Notes: generated by a model not told the origin, from the sequence alone. Counted from the stretch's first letter, positions 1 through 11,300 are shown. The stretch: 64,000 bases of DNA from Gemmatimonas sp. UBA7669 (GCF_002483225.1 NZ_DLHL01000011.1:1-64000); one strand, 5' to 3'. A program made the numbers and translations.

Positions 1-219
1 CGTCAACAGCTCACGCAGAGGACTACCAGAGAACCGCAGAGAACGCAGAGAACTGCAGTCAACTGCAGTCAACTGCAGCAAAGGGCCTCGACGCGGATGA
101 CACGGATGCCGCGGAAACAACACGGATCAACGGCGGTCTGAGTCTCTTTTGAGTTCTGTACCCACGCGCCTCTGCGTTCTCTGCGGTTCTCTTGCTGTTC
201 TCTGCGTGAGCTGTTGACG
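1..219. repeat. Large imperfect inverted-repeat element
   Basis: The arms at 1-50 and 170-219 are inverted copies of each other. Twenty outer bases and 23 inner bases match perfectly and only a 7-base stretch between them differs. The arms are made of CGCAGAGAAC/CTCTGCGTTC-like units. The roughly 120-bp centre carries a 10-bp tandem repeat and ACACGGAT-type motifs. The left arm begins at the window edge, so the element may extend further left. No credible protein is encoded. It lies 38 bp beyond the stop of the minus-strand metalloprotease, so it could also end that transcript. It resembles the dispersed palindromic elements common between genes in large-genome bacteria; the family name is not known to me. 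Confidence 0.85.
51..80. repeat. Three 10-bp tandem repeats
   Basis: Three consecutive copies of AACTGCAGTC (the last ends in CA) lie in the loop of the large inverted repeat. Each copy holds a CTGCAG palindrome. Confidence 0.85.
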
Positions 220-257
220 ATGCCGGTCGAATGCTCAACAACCAGCGGACAAGGTAC

Positions 258-2711
258 TCACGGCCAGGGCAGCGTGAGCACCGGATAGCGCGGACGCAAG
301 TTGGGCTGATCGTTGCCCTCGAAGAAGCGCTTGAGATCGTGACGCGCCGCCACGATGTGCGCCATCTGCGCGGCATCAGCTGAGAAGTCCTTGTCGACCC
401 GCGTCTGCAGCCGCTGCAGATGCATGACCGCCGCCGCACGCACATCGGGCATGGCGCGCGCATCACCAGCCAGGTCCATGACGATATCCAGCGCCGCACG
501 CTGCGAGGCACGCAGCATGGCCCGCTCGGCGGCCGTTGTGGGAGCGACAGCCAGCCAGGTCCGCTGCATCACGGCCGTCAGCACCTCGTCGAGCGAGAGC
601 TGCCGCGGATCACGCGCCACCTGCTGCACCAGGCGCGCGGCCCGTTCACGATCGAGCAGGTAGCCGATCACCTCGGTGGCCAGTCCACCACCCAGCGAAA
701 TGGCATCGAAGGTCGTGCCACCGCTGCCCTCAATCCACGTCTGGTCGGTGTTGAAGCCCGGTGGTGGCGGCGGAATGAGCTTGATGACCTTTTCCGGCAC
801 CACCAGCTCGGCAGGCGAAATGGCATCGAGCGCGGCAGTCAGTGCCTTGCGCTGGTCGGCGGCGGGGATGAGCGTGGACGGTGTCTGTCCATCTCCGCGC
901 AGCGCAAAGGTGAAGTCCATGCCGCCGATGTACTTGGCCAGGCCTTCGAGTGAATAGCGATGATGCAGATACACGTGCGCGAAGCGCATGTTGAGCAGCG
1001 CCATGGGTTCGCCTGGCTTGATGGCGCGCTCGTCGAATGCGTCCATCATGATGCGGCGGACCGCGCGGCCTCGCGACACCGCCTCGAACTGCGTGGCGCC
1101 CTCTTCCCAGCGCGTCACCCAGGGCATGGAGCCGTTGGCATTCGCGTAGGTGTCGTTGATGAAGCGCACATTGCGCGTCAGGCCGTCCTTCATGATGGCC
1201 GCGAGGCCCGCGGCCTCCGCCGCCGAGTCGGCGTACCAGTGGTAGCCGAGATTGATGGCCAGCGAGTCCCAGGCGCCAGGTCCTTCACGGTACGCCTGCC
1301 GCAGATCCAGCGTCCCCTTGTCGGTGACCAGGATGAGCGGGAAGGGATAGTCCATCACACTTGAGCGATTCTGCGCCGACGCGATGTAGTTGTGCGACAG
1401 GCCCAGCGTGTGCCCGATCTCGTGCGCCGTGTGCTGACGACGACGCGCCATCGCAAAGGCCTCGGCACTCACATTGGGGCCGGCTGAACCAAACGCCGGC
1501 ACCGTGCCCGCCCAGATGTTGTAGTCCACCAGCGAGCGCCAGGCATCCATGCGCACGACGGCGCGAATGATCTCGCCCGTGCGCGGATCGCTGTAGCTCG
1601 GCCCCACGCTGGGGCCCGGCCCCGTGCGATGCACCCACATGAGCATGTTGTAGCGCGCATCCATGGGGTCGGCTCCGGCCGGCAGGTCGAGCACGCGGAA
1701 CGCGTCCTTGAAGCCCGCGCCCTCGAACACCTTGCTCCACCAGTTGCCACCCGCGCGGAAGGCCTCGCGATACGGCGCCGGGATACCGGGGTCCAAGTAG
1801 TAGATGATGGGCGTGACCGGTTCCACCAGTTCGCCGCGCGCGTATGCCGCAGGATCCTTGGGCACGAGCCGCCAGCGGTTGATGAAGCCACCGCGGTAGT
1901 CGCCCTCAAATCCCTTGCTGAGATCGAAGAACTGCGTGCCACCGTAGCCGAAGCGCGGATCGTAGGCGCGCGGGCGGTAGCCGGCCGTATCCGGCAGCAC
2001 CACCAGCGAGTGATGCTGCTCGAACGTCATGGCGCGCGCATCGGGCGCCAATCCACCACGTCCGCGCGGCGCCTGATCGGTGACGAAGGTAAGCACCGCG
2101 TGCACTTCGACGTTGCGCGGAAAAGCCTTGGTGCGCTCCGGGTCGAGATAGCTGCGCTGCACATCGAGACGATAGTTGCCGCTGCCGGGCGCCACCGCCG
2201 CTGTACCGCCCGCGCCACCACCCTGCCGCAGACCGTCGGCCACACCATAGGCATCGCCAAGGAACACGCTCGACGCGTCCACCGTAATGACGCCGTTGGT
2301 ATCGCGCTCAATGGGAAGCGATGCCACGATGGAACGCGGGAAGGCATCACTGGCCGCGCGCTGATTCTCGGCATCACCACGCGGCGCACGGGCCGTGTAG
2401 TTGTCGCGCACCATGAGCACCCGATTGCCGCGGCGCTCGAGCTTCACGATGCCGCTCGGCCCGGTCTGTCCGCGGTCGAGATTGCCGTTGCCCAATCCGG
2501 TGGCCAGGGTGACCTGGTGCAGGAAGGGGACGTTGAGCTGTGCCCGTGGAATCTCGAGCAGGGCCCGGTTTCGGGCCTCGTCGATACGCACGCGCAAGAA
2601 GGCATCGGATTGCGCGGCCGCTGGCGCGGCAAGCAGCGAGAGCGTGGCGAGCGCCATCAGGGAGCGGGCGGCTCCAGACGGCAGGATGGACTGCGGGCGA
2701 TTCGGCGTCAT
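258..2711 (-). CDS. Secreted zinc-dependent metalloprotease (metzincin-like, DUF5117/DUF5118 type)
   Basis: Predicted exported metalloprotease of 817 residues. The N-terminus has a signal peptide (hydrophobic LMALATLSLLAAP, then AAAQ before the mature part). Around residue 430 the motif HEIGHTLGLSH fits the metzincin zinc site HExxHxxGxxH. The length, and the layout of a beta-rich N-terminal half with the zinc motif mid-protein, match the bacterial zinc-dependent metalloproteases carrying DUF5117/DUF5118/DUF4953 domains. It likely acts in the periplasm or outside the cell on peptides or proteins; the substrate is unknown. The ATG at 2711 was chosen because it starts directly before the signal peptide. 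The reading frame stays open upstream to 3212 inside recD, but that extension has no plausible targeting sequence. It sits 92 bp downstream of recD on the same strand and may be co-transcribed, though unrelated in function. Confidence 0.88.
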   Translation of the reverse strand: MTPNRPQSILPSGAARSLMALATLSLLAAPAAAQSDAFLRVRIDEARNRALLEIPRAQLNVPFLHQVTLATGLGNGNLDRGQTGPSGIVKLERRGNRVLMVRDNYTARAPRGDAENQRAASDAFPRSIVASLPIERDTNGVITVDASSVFLGDAYGVADGLRQGGGAGGTAAVAPGSGNYRLDVQRSYLDPERTKAFPRNVEVHAVLTFVTDQAPRGRGGLAPDARAMTFEQHHSLVVLPDTAGYRPRAYDPRFGYGGTQFFDLSKGFEGDYRGGFINRWRLVPKDPAAYARGELVEPVTPIIYYLDPGIPAPYREAFRAGGNWWSKVFEGAGFKDAFRVLDLPAGADPMDARYNMLMWVHRTGPGPSVGPSYSDPRTGEIIRAVVRMDAWRSLVDYNIWAGTVPAFGSAGPNVSAEAFAMARRRQHTAHEIGHTLGLSHNYIASAQNRSSVMDYPFPLILVTDKGTLDLRQAYREGPGAWDSLAINLGYHWYADSAAEAAGLAAIMKDGLTRNVRFINDTYANANGSMPWVTRWEEGATQFEAVSRGRAVRRIMMDAFDERAIKPGEPMALLNMRFAHVYLHHRYSLEGLAKYIGGMDFTFALRGDGQTPSTLIPAADQRKALTAALDAISPAELVVPEKVIKLIPPPPPGFNTDQTWIEGSGGTTFDAISLGGGLATEVIGYLLDRERAARLVQQVARDPRQLSLDEVLTAVMQRTWLAVAPTTAAERAMLRASQRAALDIVMDLAGDARAMPDVRAAAVMHLQRLQTRVDKDFSADAAQMAHIVAARHDLKRFFEGNDQPNLRPRYPVLTLPWP

Positions 2712-2803
2712 GGCGCGGCGGATCGTGGAGGAGGGAGAGGAACCCCCTGAAGCTAGTCCCTGCCCACGCCCCCAGCGAGTTGCCGGCCCTGTGTTGGCAC
2801 CCG

Positions 2804-4609
2804 TCAGACGGTCAGCGGATCCAGCAGTCGATCCACAAGGCCGGAACTGCGGACCACGCTTCGCTCCACTCCCCTGCGCAGGGGCGGGGCCTCGCCGAGC
2901 AGCACCACACGCTGACGCGCCCGGGTGACGCCCGTGTACAGCAGCTCCCGGGTGAGCAGCGGGGAATCCTGCTCGGGCAGTACCAGCACCACCATGTCGA
3001 ACTCCGATCCCTGCGACTTGTGAATGGTCATGGCCCATGCCGTCTCGTGCGCAGGCAGACGCGAAGGCGGCAGACTGCGCACCTGCCCGTCGCTCTGGAG
3101 GAAATGCACGCCCACCACGCCATTCACACGGAGCGTCACGCCAATATCGCCGTTGAACAGCTGTGTCGACGGATCGTTGGCGGTGATGAGCACGGGCCGA
3201 TGATCGTACCACCCCGAGGTCGCCCGACCGGCACGTCGCAGTTGACGCTCGAAAAGGGCATTGAGTCCCTGCACACCACGCGGCCCCTCGCGCGTGGCGG
3301 CCAGCACACGAAAACGTGACAGGTTTTGCAGAGCGTCGCGGGGGGTGTCGCTGGCGATGTACGCCGCAAAGGCATCGATCGTCGCCGCATGCAAGGTGGC
3401 TGGCGACCAGTCCCGCATGCTCACGTCGCGATATTGGCCAGGCTCCAGCGCACGCGCCACCGCAGGCCAGTCGCCCTGCTGCATGGCGGTGGCGAGTGCT
3501 CCAATACCGGGCTGCGCGCCGAATCGCCAGGAATGGCGCAGGCGCACCACCGCGCGGGCCAGCGGGGCGTCACCAGCGTGCGCCCCCGTTGCGCGCTTTG
3601 CGGCGGCGGCGGACGCACGCACCACGTCACCGAGTACAAAGCCGGTGTCCACGCTGGCCAACTGATCCGGATCGCCAAGTACAATGAGCCGTGCGCCCGG
3701 ACGCACCGCACGAAACAGCGCGTCCATCATGAGCACATCCACCATGCTGGCCTCGTCAACGATCACCACATCGTGCGGCAGCGGATGACTGGCATCATGG
3801 CGGAAGGTTTCGTTCCACGGTTGATAGCCCAGCAAGCGATGCAGCGTGGCACCGGTGGTGGGGAGTTGGGCGCGCACCGCAGCCGACAGTTGCTCGCGCT
3901 CCGCCGCCGCGCCAATGGACTCCACCAGACGAGCGGCCGCGCGGCCTGTGGGCGCGGCAATGGCTACGGTACGTGACGGGTCGGCATGCAGCAGCAGCGC
4001 CAGCATGCGCGCCGCGACGGTGGTCTTTCCCGTGCCCGGTCCGCCGGTGACAAAGACCAGAGGCAGGTCAAGTGCCGTCTGCGCCGCGACGGCCTGCCAA
4101 TCGGTCTTCTCAGGGTCGGGTGGAAACAGACGGGCGAACTCCGCCGCGAGTCCGGGCGCCTCCACCGGCGCAGGGTGCTGCACACGCCGCCGGATGCTCA
4201 ACGCCAGCCGGCACTCGGCATCATGGTAGCGCGCGAGATACAGACGCGCGCCGTCGAGCACCAGCATGGCCGAGGCTGCAGACTCATCACGCAATGTTGT
4301 CTCGTGCGCGACACGGCACAGCGGGCTATCGCGAAGGACCCTTTGCCATGCGTCAAGCGCAGGCCAGGTGATGTCATGCGACTCGGCCGCGCGATCGTGC
4401 ATGAAGCGTACGGTGGTTTTCGCCCATGCGCTCAACTCGATGCAGCTGTGTCCCTGGGCCCGCTCAGTGCTGAGCAGCAACGCCGTGTCATGCAACAGGG
4501 CCTGTTCCGCGTGATCCGACGCCTGCCGTGCCACAAGCCGCGCAAAGGCCCGGTCGATGGCCTGACACATCACTTCGACCGGAGTGGCCACGCCGACATG
4601 CGTGCTCAT
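2804..4609 (-). CDS. recD: Exodeoxyribonuclease V alpha subunit RecD
   Basis: RecD (601 residues) is the 5'-3' helicase motor of the RecBCD nuclease, which processes double-strand breaks for homologous recombination. The Walker A motif GGPGTGKTT is near residues 189-197. The Walker B/DEAS motif (VIVDEASMVD) and the C-terminal UvrD-like motif with TIHKSQGSEFD follow in the expected order. Length is normal for RecD1-type proteins. Its ATG overlaps the recB stop (ATGA at 4606-4609), which implies translational coupling. It is the last of the three rec genes, in order recC-recB-recD. All three subunits are present and appear intact, so the cell probably has a complete RecBCD rather than AddAB. 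Confidence 0.96.
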   Translation of the reverse strand: MSTHVGVATPVEVMCQAIDRAFARLVARQASDHAEQALLHDTALLLSTERAQGHSCIELSAWAKTTVRFMHDRAAESHDITWPALDAWQRVLRDSPLCRVAHETTLRDESAASAMLVLDGARLYLARYHDAECRLALSIRRRVQHPAPVEAPGLAAEFARLFPPDPEKTDWQAVAAQTALDLPLVFVTGGPGTGKTTVAARMLALLLHADPSRTVAIAAPTGRAAARLVESIGAAAEREQLSAAVRAQLPTTGATLHRLLGYQPWNETFRHDASHPLPHDVVIVDEASMVDVLMMDALFRAVRPGARLIVLGDPDQLASVDTGFVLGDVVRASAAAAKRATGAHAGDAPLARAVVRLRHSWRFGAQPGIGALATAMQQGDWPAVARALEPGQYRDVSMRDWSPATLHAATIDAFAAYIASDTPRDALQNLSRFRVLAATREGPRGVQGLNALFERQLRRAGRATSGWYDHRPVLITANDPSTQLFNGDIGVTLRVNGVVGVHFLQSDGQVRSLPPSRLPAHETAWAMTIHKSQGSEFDMVVLVLPEQDSPLLTRELLYTGVTRARQRVVLLGEAPPLRRGVERSVVRSSGLVDRLLDPLTV

Positions 4610-7600
4610 TCGCGTCTCCGTGAGAGTGTCTGCTCCCCAAAGGCGGCACTGAGCGCCTCAATGAGCGCGCGTGGTGGCCGGTCCACAAACCAGCCCTGGG
4701 CCGGCGCGGGGTTGAACACTCCGAATCCCCGCAGGAATGCGTACGCCGCACCGCCCATGTGGCGGTCGTAGTCGAAATCCGGCATACGATGCTGCAGAAA
4801 GCGATAGGCCGCCGTGAGATAGAGATGGTACTGCAGGATGTAGTGATGGTCGACCATCACTGCCGTCAATGCATGGTTCGCATAGGCGGCTGGCGTGGTG
4901 CCAAGCTGGTTGGACTTCCAATCCACCACCCACCAGCGCCCATCGTGCTCGAAGAGCAGGTCGACGAAGCCGGTGAGATACCCGTGCAGCTGCGTGGGAC
5001 CCAGCGTCCGCAAGGCCTCGGCATACTCGGACACCGGACCCACGCCGTGCTGCGCAAAGGCCAGCGCCAAACGCTCGCGTGTGACCACGGCGTCCTGCGC
5101 ACCCATGGGCAACAGGAACTGCCACTCGTGCCGCGCGCGGTCCCCGCGCACGTCGCGCAACGCAAAGCTCGGCAGTCCGCACGCGTCGAGAGGGATGGGT
5201 GTACCGAGGGTGCGCTGCATCATGTCGACCACTGCGTCCACACGAAGGTCGCTTTCCGGAGGGGCTTGCAGCAATCCGGCCTCGTGCAAACGCTGCACCA
5301 CCATCGGACGAAGTTGGGCGGGTGTGGCATCGAACGCGCTGTGTTCGAATAGCGCGTGGAGGGCAATGCCGGCCTCTCTACCCGCAGGAAAGGCGCGAAA
5401 GTCCTCACGTGGCAGATCGCGCGCTGAGAGCGCCGGGCCCTCTTCGCTGGGCGCCATGCCGGCGTCTTCATTCGGGTCATCGACATCACGTACCGCCGAG
5501 GCGCCGGCCAGAGGCCGGGACAGCGACGTGAAGCTCGCGATGCGATAGGTGTCGAAGCGTCGGGCGGGTGGCGGCTCGTCGGGCAAAGTGCGCACCACGG
5601 GTACCGGCCGGGCACGTGCCGTCGTGAGGGACAGTGGCGGCACGAGCGTGGAGTCCGCGGTCTCCATGGCCATGAGATCGCGATGCATGGCGACGACGGC
5701 CTCGAGATGCGTCTGCCACGTCTGCGGACCGGCTGCGAGTGCATCGGCCATGAGCGGGGCCGACACCGCACCGGTATCCGGTACGCCGCCTGCCGCGGCA
5801 TCGAACAGCAGCCACGACAGCGCGCTCTGCGCCGCCACATCACCTCGCTGCCGATGCGTGATGGGGCCCCAGCCCACTACCGTGCGGAACCTTGCACGCG
5901 TGAGCGCCACATACAGCAGTCGGCTCTCCTCTGCGAGGCGCTCACGATCTGCAGGTGCCTGACGGGCAGGACGCTGTGGCGATCCATGATCAAGCACGAC
6001 GCCGTCCTGTTCGTGCACGAGCACCGGTGCATCAGGCTGCACCGGATAGGCGCTCCACAGGGTGGGACAGTAGACGATGTCGTATTCGAGCCCCTTGCTC
6101 TTGTGCACGGTTACGATCTGCACGGCATCGGCATCGCTTTCGAGCCGCAGCTCCGTGACCGGGCGGTTGCCGGGACGGTCCCCCCGCTCCTCGGCCTCGG
6201 CCATCTGCGTGCGCAGCCAGCGCAGCGTGCCCTCCACATTCAGGTGCTCACTCAGCACGGCGGCATGCAGCAACTCTTCGAGATGTCGCACATTGGTGAG
6301 ACGACGCTCACCCTCCGGTTCACTCAACAGTCGCTCGGTTACACCGCACTCGGCGTACCACTGCTGCAGCATGGGCAGCAGTCCACGTGTGGTCCAGCGT
6401 TCGCGCAGTCCATCCACGCTGTCGGTGATGGCGGTCCACGCCGACTCGGCTTCCGGAGTTGCCAGCCGCAACAGATCCGCATGCGAAAGCCCCCAGAGCG
6501 TTGTACCGAGCGCCGCGCGCAGTCGTGCCACGTGTCGCGGTGAGGCTATGCCCTCGAGCACCAGCAAGAGTTCGGCGGCCTCTTCGGACTGCATCACATC
6601 GCCGAGACCTGACACGACGGCTGGAACGCGTGCGTTCCGAAGCACGGTGGCCATCTCGATGCCTTCACTGGCCGAACGTACGAGCACGGCGAGTTTGCCG
6701 GGCGTCCAGCCGTCTTCGATGTTGCGCACGATGTGCCGCGCGCAGGCGGCGAACAACAGACGACGGGCCTCAGTGGCTCCGGTAAACGCCGGTGCGCCAC
6801 CACGCCCGGTTGCCGGTGGCACGAAGAGCCAGTGCAAGGCGTGCGGCCCGCCAGGCAAACGGGCCGGCTCCGCTGCGTGTGTGGCCGCTTGCGCGGCATG
6901 GTAGGCAATCCCGTCGTCAACGAAGGGTTGAAGTCGCCGCGCAAACAGGGCGTTGACCGCTTCCACCATGCGTGGCGTGCTGCGGAAGTTTCGCTCGAGC
7001 GTGAACTGCCGCTCTGCCGTGTCGGCGGCGGTGAGATAGGCCTGTACGTCGGCGCCACGGAAGCCATAGATGGCTTGTTTGGGATCGCCGATGAGGAATA
7101 GCGGGCAGCCGTGCAGCGCCGTGCGAAAGATCGCGAACTGATGCGCGTCGGTGTCCTGAAACTCGTCGATCAGTGCAGCCTGAAACTGCGAGCGTACCGC
7201 GTGCGCCAGCAGTCCCTCGGGTCCCTGCCGCTCCAAGACGTCGGCAAGACGCTGCAGCAGATCATCAAAGCCCAGCGACGCGCGGCGGGCCTTCTCGGTG
7301 TCGATCCATCGATCGACGAAGTGCACACAGTCGGCACGCAGCGCCTGCTCCATGCGCGCGGTAGACGCCAGCACACTGTCGGCTGCCTGCACCAGTGGCT
7401 GCAAGGCCAGATCGGCCACCGCGGCCTTGCCTGCGTTGCTGCGCTTGTTGAAGTCCTTGCTCAGCACCTCGGTACTGAATCGACGGGCCAGCGTCAGCAG
7501 GCTCACCGTTGGCAGCCCGGTGGCGTCGGACTCCCGTACAGCTTCGTCCATCTGCGCAAACAACGCGTGTCGCCCATCGGGCGTGGCAAGTGACGTGCTG

Positions 7601-8382
7601 GTGTTGAACGGCTTGTTGCCCAACCACTGCTCGGCACCCGACGCACCGAGGTGCTGCCATGCGCGCATGAAGGCCGTGGCCTGGTGGAGCAACACCGTGC
7701 GGACGGTGTTGGCCTCCTCGTCAGGATCGAGGCGTACGTCAGCGACGCGCCGCGCCAGGCGATAGTCGGCATGGAAGCGGTTGGGCTTCCATCCCTCACT
7801 CACAACCAGGGCGGCGAGCAAGCGGTCGCTGTACACCCAACGCCGCCACCAATCCTGCAGCGCCAGCCGCTCGAGATCCTGCTCGTCTTCGAGCAGGTCT
7901 GCTTCGAATGGGGTGCCACTTTCCAGTGCGTACTCATCGAGCACACGCTTGCAGAAGCCGTGGATGGTGAACACCGCCAGGGCATCGAGGGTGGCCACGG
8001 CTTCACGCAGGCGCATCGCCGCGTCATCCTCACGGCCAGCGGCCATGGCGCGGAGGATCTGCACACTCGCATTCGCCGTGTCCACCATGTCTGGCGCGGC
8101 GAACACGCGTTCCGCGAGACGCAATTCTTCGCGAATGCGTGTCACCAGTTCGTTGGTGGCCGCCTTGGTGAACGTCACCACCAGAACGTTTGCCAGCCCG
8201 TCCACCATCCACGCGCCATCGGGTCGTCGCTCGAGCAGCAGACGCACCATGCTCTTGGCAATGTTGAACGTCTTGCCCGTACCGGCGCTGGCCTCGATGA
8301 GCGCGATGCCGGGAAGGAACGGCGAACGATCGGCGCGAAAGGCTTCGCGGGTAGCTGATGACACGCTTGGCTTTGCCATCAT
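4606..8382 (-). CDS. recB: Exodeoxyribonuclease V beta subunit RecB
   Basis: RecB (1258 residues) is the UvrD-family 3'-5' helicase plus nuclease subunit of RecBCD. The Walker A motif (ASAGTGKT) is at residues 31-38, followed by UvrD helicase motifs including LIDEFQDTD, GDPKQAIYGFRGAD and VHKSKGLEYDIV. The C-terminal nuclease domain holds the catalytic GFVDLLFEHDGRWWVVDWKSN segment (D and DWK motif). Length is near the usual 1180-1250. The ATG at 8382 was chosen because it forms an ATGA overlap with the recC stop; the frame stays open 90 bp further upstream inside recC. The downstream overlap with recD is also ATGA, so the three subunits are translationally coupled. Confidence 0.96.
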   Translation of the reverse strand: MMAKPSVSSATREAFRADRSPFLPGIALIEASAGTGKTFNIAKSMVRLLLERRPDGAWMVDGLANVLVVTFTKAATNELVTRIREELRLAERVFAAPDMVDTANASVQILRAMAAGREDDAAMRLREAVATLDALAVFTIHGFCKRVLDEYALESGTPFEADLLEDEQDLERLALQDWWRRWVYSDRLLAALVVSEGWKPNRFHADYRLARRVADVRLDPDEEANTVRTVLLHQATAFMRAWQHLGASGAEQWLGNKPFNTSTSLATPDGRHALFAQMDEAVRESDATGLPTVSLLTLARRFSTEVLSKDFNKRSNAGKAAVADLALQPLVQAADSVLASTARMEQALRADCVHFVDRWIDTEKARRASLGFDDLLQRLADVLERQGPEGLLAHAVRSQFQAALIDEFQDTDAHQFAIFRTALHGCPLFLIGDPKQAIYGFRGADVQAYLTAADTAERQFTLERNFRSTPRMVEAVNALFARRLQPFVDDGIAYHAAQAATHAAEPARLPGGPHALHWLFVPPATGRGGAPAFTGATEARRLLFAACARHIVRNIEDGWTPGKLAVLVRSASEGIEMATVLRNARVPAVVSGLGDVMQSEEAAELLLVLEGIASPRHVARLRAALGTTLWGLSHADLLRLATPEAESAWTAITDSVDGLRERWTTRGLLPMLQQWYAECGVTERLLSEPEGERRLTNVRHLEELLHAAVLSEHLNVEGTLRWLRTQMAEAEERGDRPGNRPVTELRLESDADAVQIVTVHKSKGLEYDIVYCPTLWSAYPVQPDAPVLVHEQDGVVLDHGSPQRPARQAPADRERLAEESRLLYVALTRARFRTVVGWGPITHRQRGDVAAQSALSWLLFDAAAGGVPDTGAVSAPLMADALAAGPQTWQTHLEAVVAMHRDLMAMETADSTLVPPLSLTTARARPVPVVRTLPDEPPPARRFDTYRIASFTSLSRPLAGASAVRDVDDPNEDAGMAPSEEGPALSARDLPREDFRAFPAGREAGIALHALFEHSAFDATPAQLRPMVVQRLHEAGLLQAPPESDLRVDAVVDMMQRTLGTPIPLDACGLPSFALRDVRGDRARHEWQFLLPMGAQDAVVTRERLALAFAQHGVGPVSEYAEALRTLGPTQLHGYLTGFVDLLFEHDGRWWVVDWKSNQLGTTPAAYANHALTAVMVDHHYILQYHLYLTAAYRFLQHRMPDFDYDRHMGGAAYAFLRGFGVFNPAPAQGWFVDRPPRALIEALSAAFGEQTLSRRRE

Positions 8383-11300
8383 GCCGGCGTGACCTCGTGG
8401 TCCTGCCAGAACACGTCGCACCACGCACTGAACTCGGGCCAGAGGACCTCGAGCGGGCGAACGCCACGCCACAGCGCCCGCACGTGATCGTCACTGCCGT
8501 CGGCGCCAATGGCGTACTCTCCGCTGGCCTCGAAATCGCGCAGCAGCCGGTCCTGATCCACCGCGCCCTTGCGCAGCATCTCCCGATACGCCCACGCACT
8601 CTGTGTGAAGAACGGCACCGGCATGCGGCTCATGATGCGAAAGCCCTGCACAAGGGCATCCAGGCGCGCCATGGCCTGGACGGCGGTCAGGGGGGACAGC
8701 TTCACGGCACTGTCGGTGCCGTAGAGCCAGGTGACACCACCTTCTGCCGCCGCCGCGCGCACCAGGTGCAGCACCCAGGCCAGCAGGTGATCGCGCGCCT
8801 TGAGCCTGGCCGCGCGCACGCACCACTGCCCGCCGGCCACCTGCAGATCCAGGGTGCCCTGCAGTTGCCAGTCAGCGCCCGCAATATCCACGGCCATGGA
8901 CGGCTGCCGCAGCGACGCATTCAGTCGGTCGAGCAGAGGCTGGACGTCATCATGCAGGCGCTGCATCCAGCTTTGACCCAAGGCGGCAGGCGGCAGCTCG
9001 CCTCCGGCCAGCACGTAGGCCAGGAACGGTGCCGTGACCTGCTGACCGTGCAGAGTATGCTGAAGCAATTGCTGCTGCATGCGCGTGCGGAGCAGCGGGT
9101 CCACCGTCAGTGGCTCGACGTCGTCCAGACGATCAGCGCCGCGTCGCACATCCATTTGCAGAACGCGGCGGCAATACCAGCGCGACGGATGACTCCAGGC
9201 GTCCACCAACTCCTCTACACTGACCCGCAGCCAGGGCTCGGGCGCTCGCAGGGCATCGCGCGCGAGAAGCGGCACGGTCGGCAGCGGATCGAGAAACGCG
9301 GGGGGATGTTCGCTGCGATGCTGCGCCGCCCGCACACCGCGCGCCATGCTGGCATCAAAGGTGAACAGCGCTCCGTCGTTGCCGGCAGACCCTGAAAAGT
9401 AGGCGGGGCTGAACGGCTGCAGCTGATGACGGACATGCAGTAGCGCGCGCGCGGTGCGTGAGGACCCAACGCGGCCTGCCCCATTCACCAAAGGCTCGTC
9501 TGTCGCCCGTACGGTGGCATCGAGATAGTCCAGCAACTCGGCCACCACGATGGACGGCGCGAGCTCGCCGTTGTCCACCTGGGAGCGCCCCACGTAGGAG
9601 AGCAGCAGCCGGTCTTCAGCACAGAGCAGCGTGTCGAGCAGGAGTTGCCGGTCGTCGACACGCACCTCCCGATCTCCTCGCCGCGGCTCAATTGCGATGA
9701 GATCGAACGCCGTGCGCCGCTGGCGCCTGGGGAACGCGTCGTCACTGAGGCCGAGCATGGCAATGACCCGATGGGGCACCGCACGCATGGGCTTCATGGC
9801 ACAGAGCGTCATGCCGCCCGTGAGAAATCCGCTGGCCTGCTCCCCATCTTCAAGGCTGGCACGCAGCCATTCGCGCACAATTTCGAATGAGAGCGGCAAG
9901 TCGCCCACATGCCGCGCGGCATCGGATAGCGTCGCCATGCTGCGCCGGAGCGCATCCACCGCCTGCCGCTCCTCGTCGCTGTCGGGCTCAACCAACCAGG
10001 AAAGCAGCGCCTGCAGGACTTCGGACCATTCACGCGCCGAACGCGCCGCCTTGAACCGGCCACGCCAGTCAAAGACCTGCTCCACCCACTCCACGAAACT
10101 CCCCAGCAGCGCCGTATCACCGGAGGTATCGCCGCCCACCGGACGCACATCACCGAGGACTGCGGCCACGTTGCCCACCGCATAGCCCACCAGCAGGCGA
10201 TCGAGCCCCTGCCGCCAGGTATGGTCGTCCACCCCGGGCACGTCAAACTCGGCAGCGCGCGACGAGCCACTCTCGCCCCATCGTATGCCGGCCTGGCGTA
10301 CCCAGCCCGCAATGCGGTCGAGTTGCGTACCGGACACTCCCGCAGCGCGGCGCACGGGCGGAATGAACAACAGGTTGAGCAGCTCGCTCGCGGTGCCGCG
10401 CGCCGTTACCAGGTCCAGCCACTCGCGCAGCGCTCGCGCCGGGGTCACATCGCGGGACAGTGCCCGATCGGCGACACGAAACGGGATGCGTGCGAGTCCA
10501 TCGTGTTCGTTGGCAAAGATGGCTTCCGCCAGCGGCGCGTACGTCTCCACGTCCGGCACCATGATCAGCACGTCGTGCGGCCTGAGCGTCGGATCAGCGG
10601 CGAAGGCATCGAGCAGTTGGTCGCGCAGCACTTCGAGTTCCCGAAGCGGCGAATGACAATCCTGCACGGTGAGCGAACGATCGCCGGGCTGCAGCATCGT
10701 GGCGGTTGCGTCGGCGGTCCCGGCACGCAATGCGCGCTGCAGCTGGTGCAACAGACTGGCGGGCTGTGCGCGCGCGTCCTCAGCACCGAGTACCGACACG
10801 TGGGTGTGCACCACGTCAACGGGCACACCCGGTGTGGGCGTCGAGAGATCCTGCAGCAACTCGCGGGACGCCGCAGCGAAACGCGCCGCGAGCGGATGGC
10901 GTGCGCCATGTTCACGCCAACTGTCCTGTCCCGGCGAGAGCACCGCGACATGCACCGGCACAAAGCGAGCCACGGCCCTGAGCAGTCGGACAAAAACGGG
11001 CGGCAGGGTGGAGACGCCAAAGACCACCACACGTGGCGGCAGGCCCGCTGGGGCAACCGTGGCCTGCTCGAGTCGCGAAATGGTGCCGGTGAACCAGCGG
11101 GCAAAATGCATGGGTCGCTCTCCGCGCAGGAGATGACACCAGAGCACGGCTTGCCAGGCTTCGGCCGCCGATTTCGTGGTGAGCCGACCGTCTTCCCAAG
11201 CCAGCATCACCTCGGGACGATACAGTCGATACTCGTCGAACCGTGCCGTGATGCTGCGGGCCAGTCCAAACCGCTTGCGATCGTCGGCGCCCTGCAGATA

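Noticed and set aside
51..80. Possible CRISPR array
   Set aside because: Ten-base direct repeats with no spacers; no cas genes in the window.
59..511. Open frame through the inverted repeat at the window start
   Set aside because: Encoded peptide is a translation of the repeat units; such frames are artefacts.
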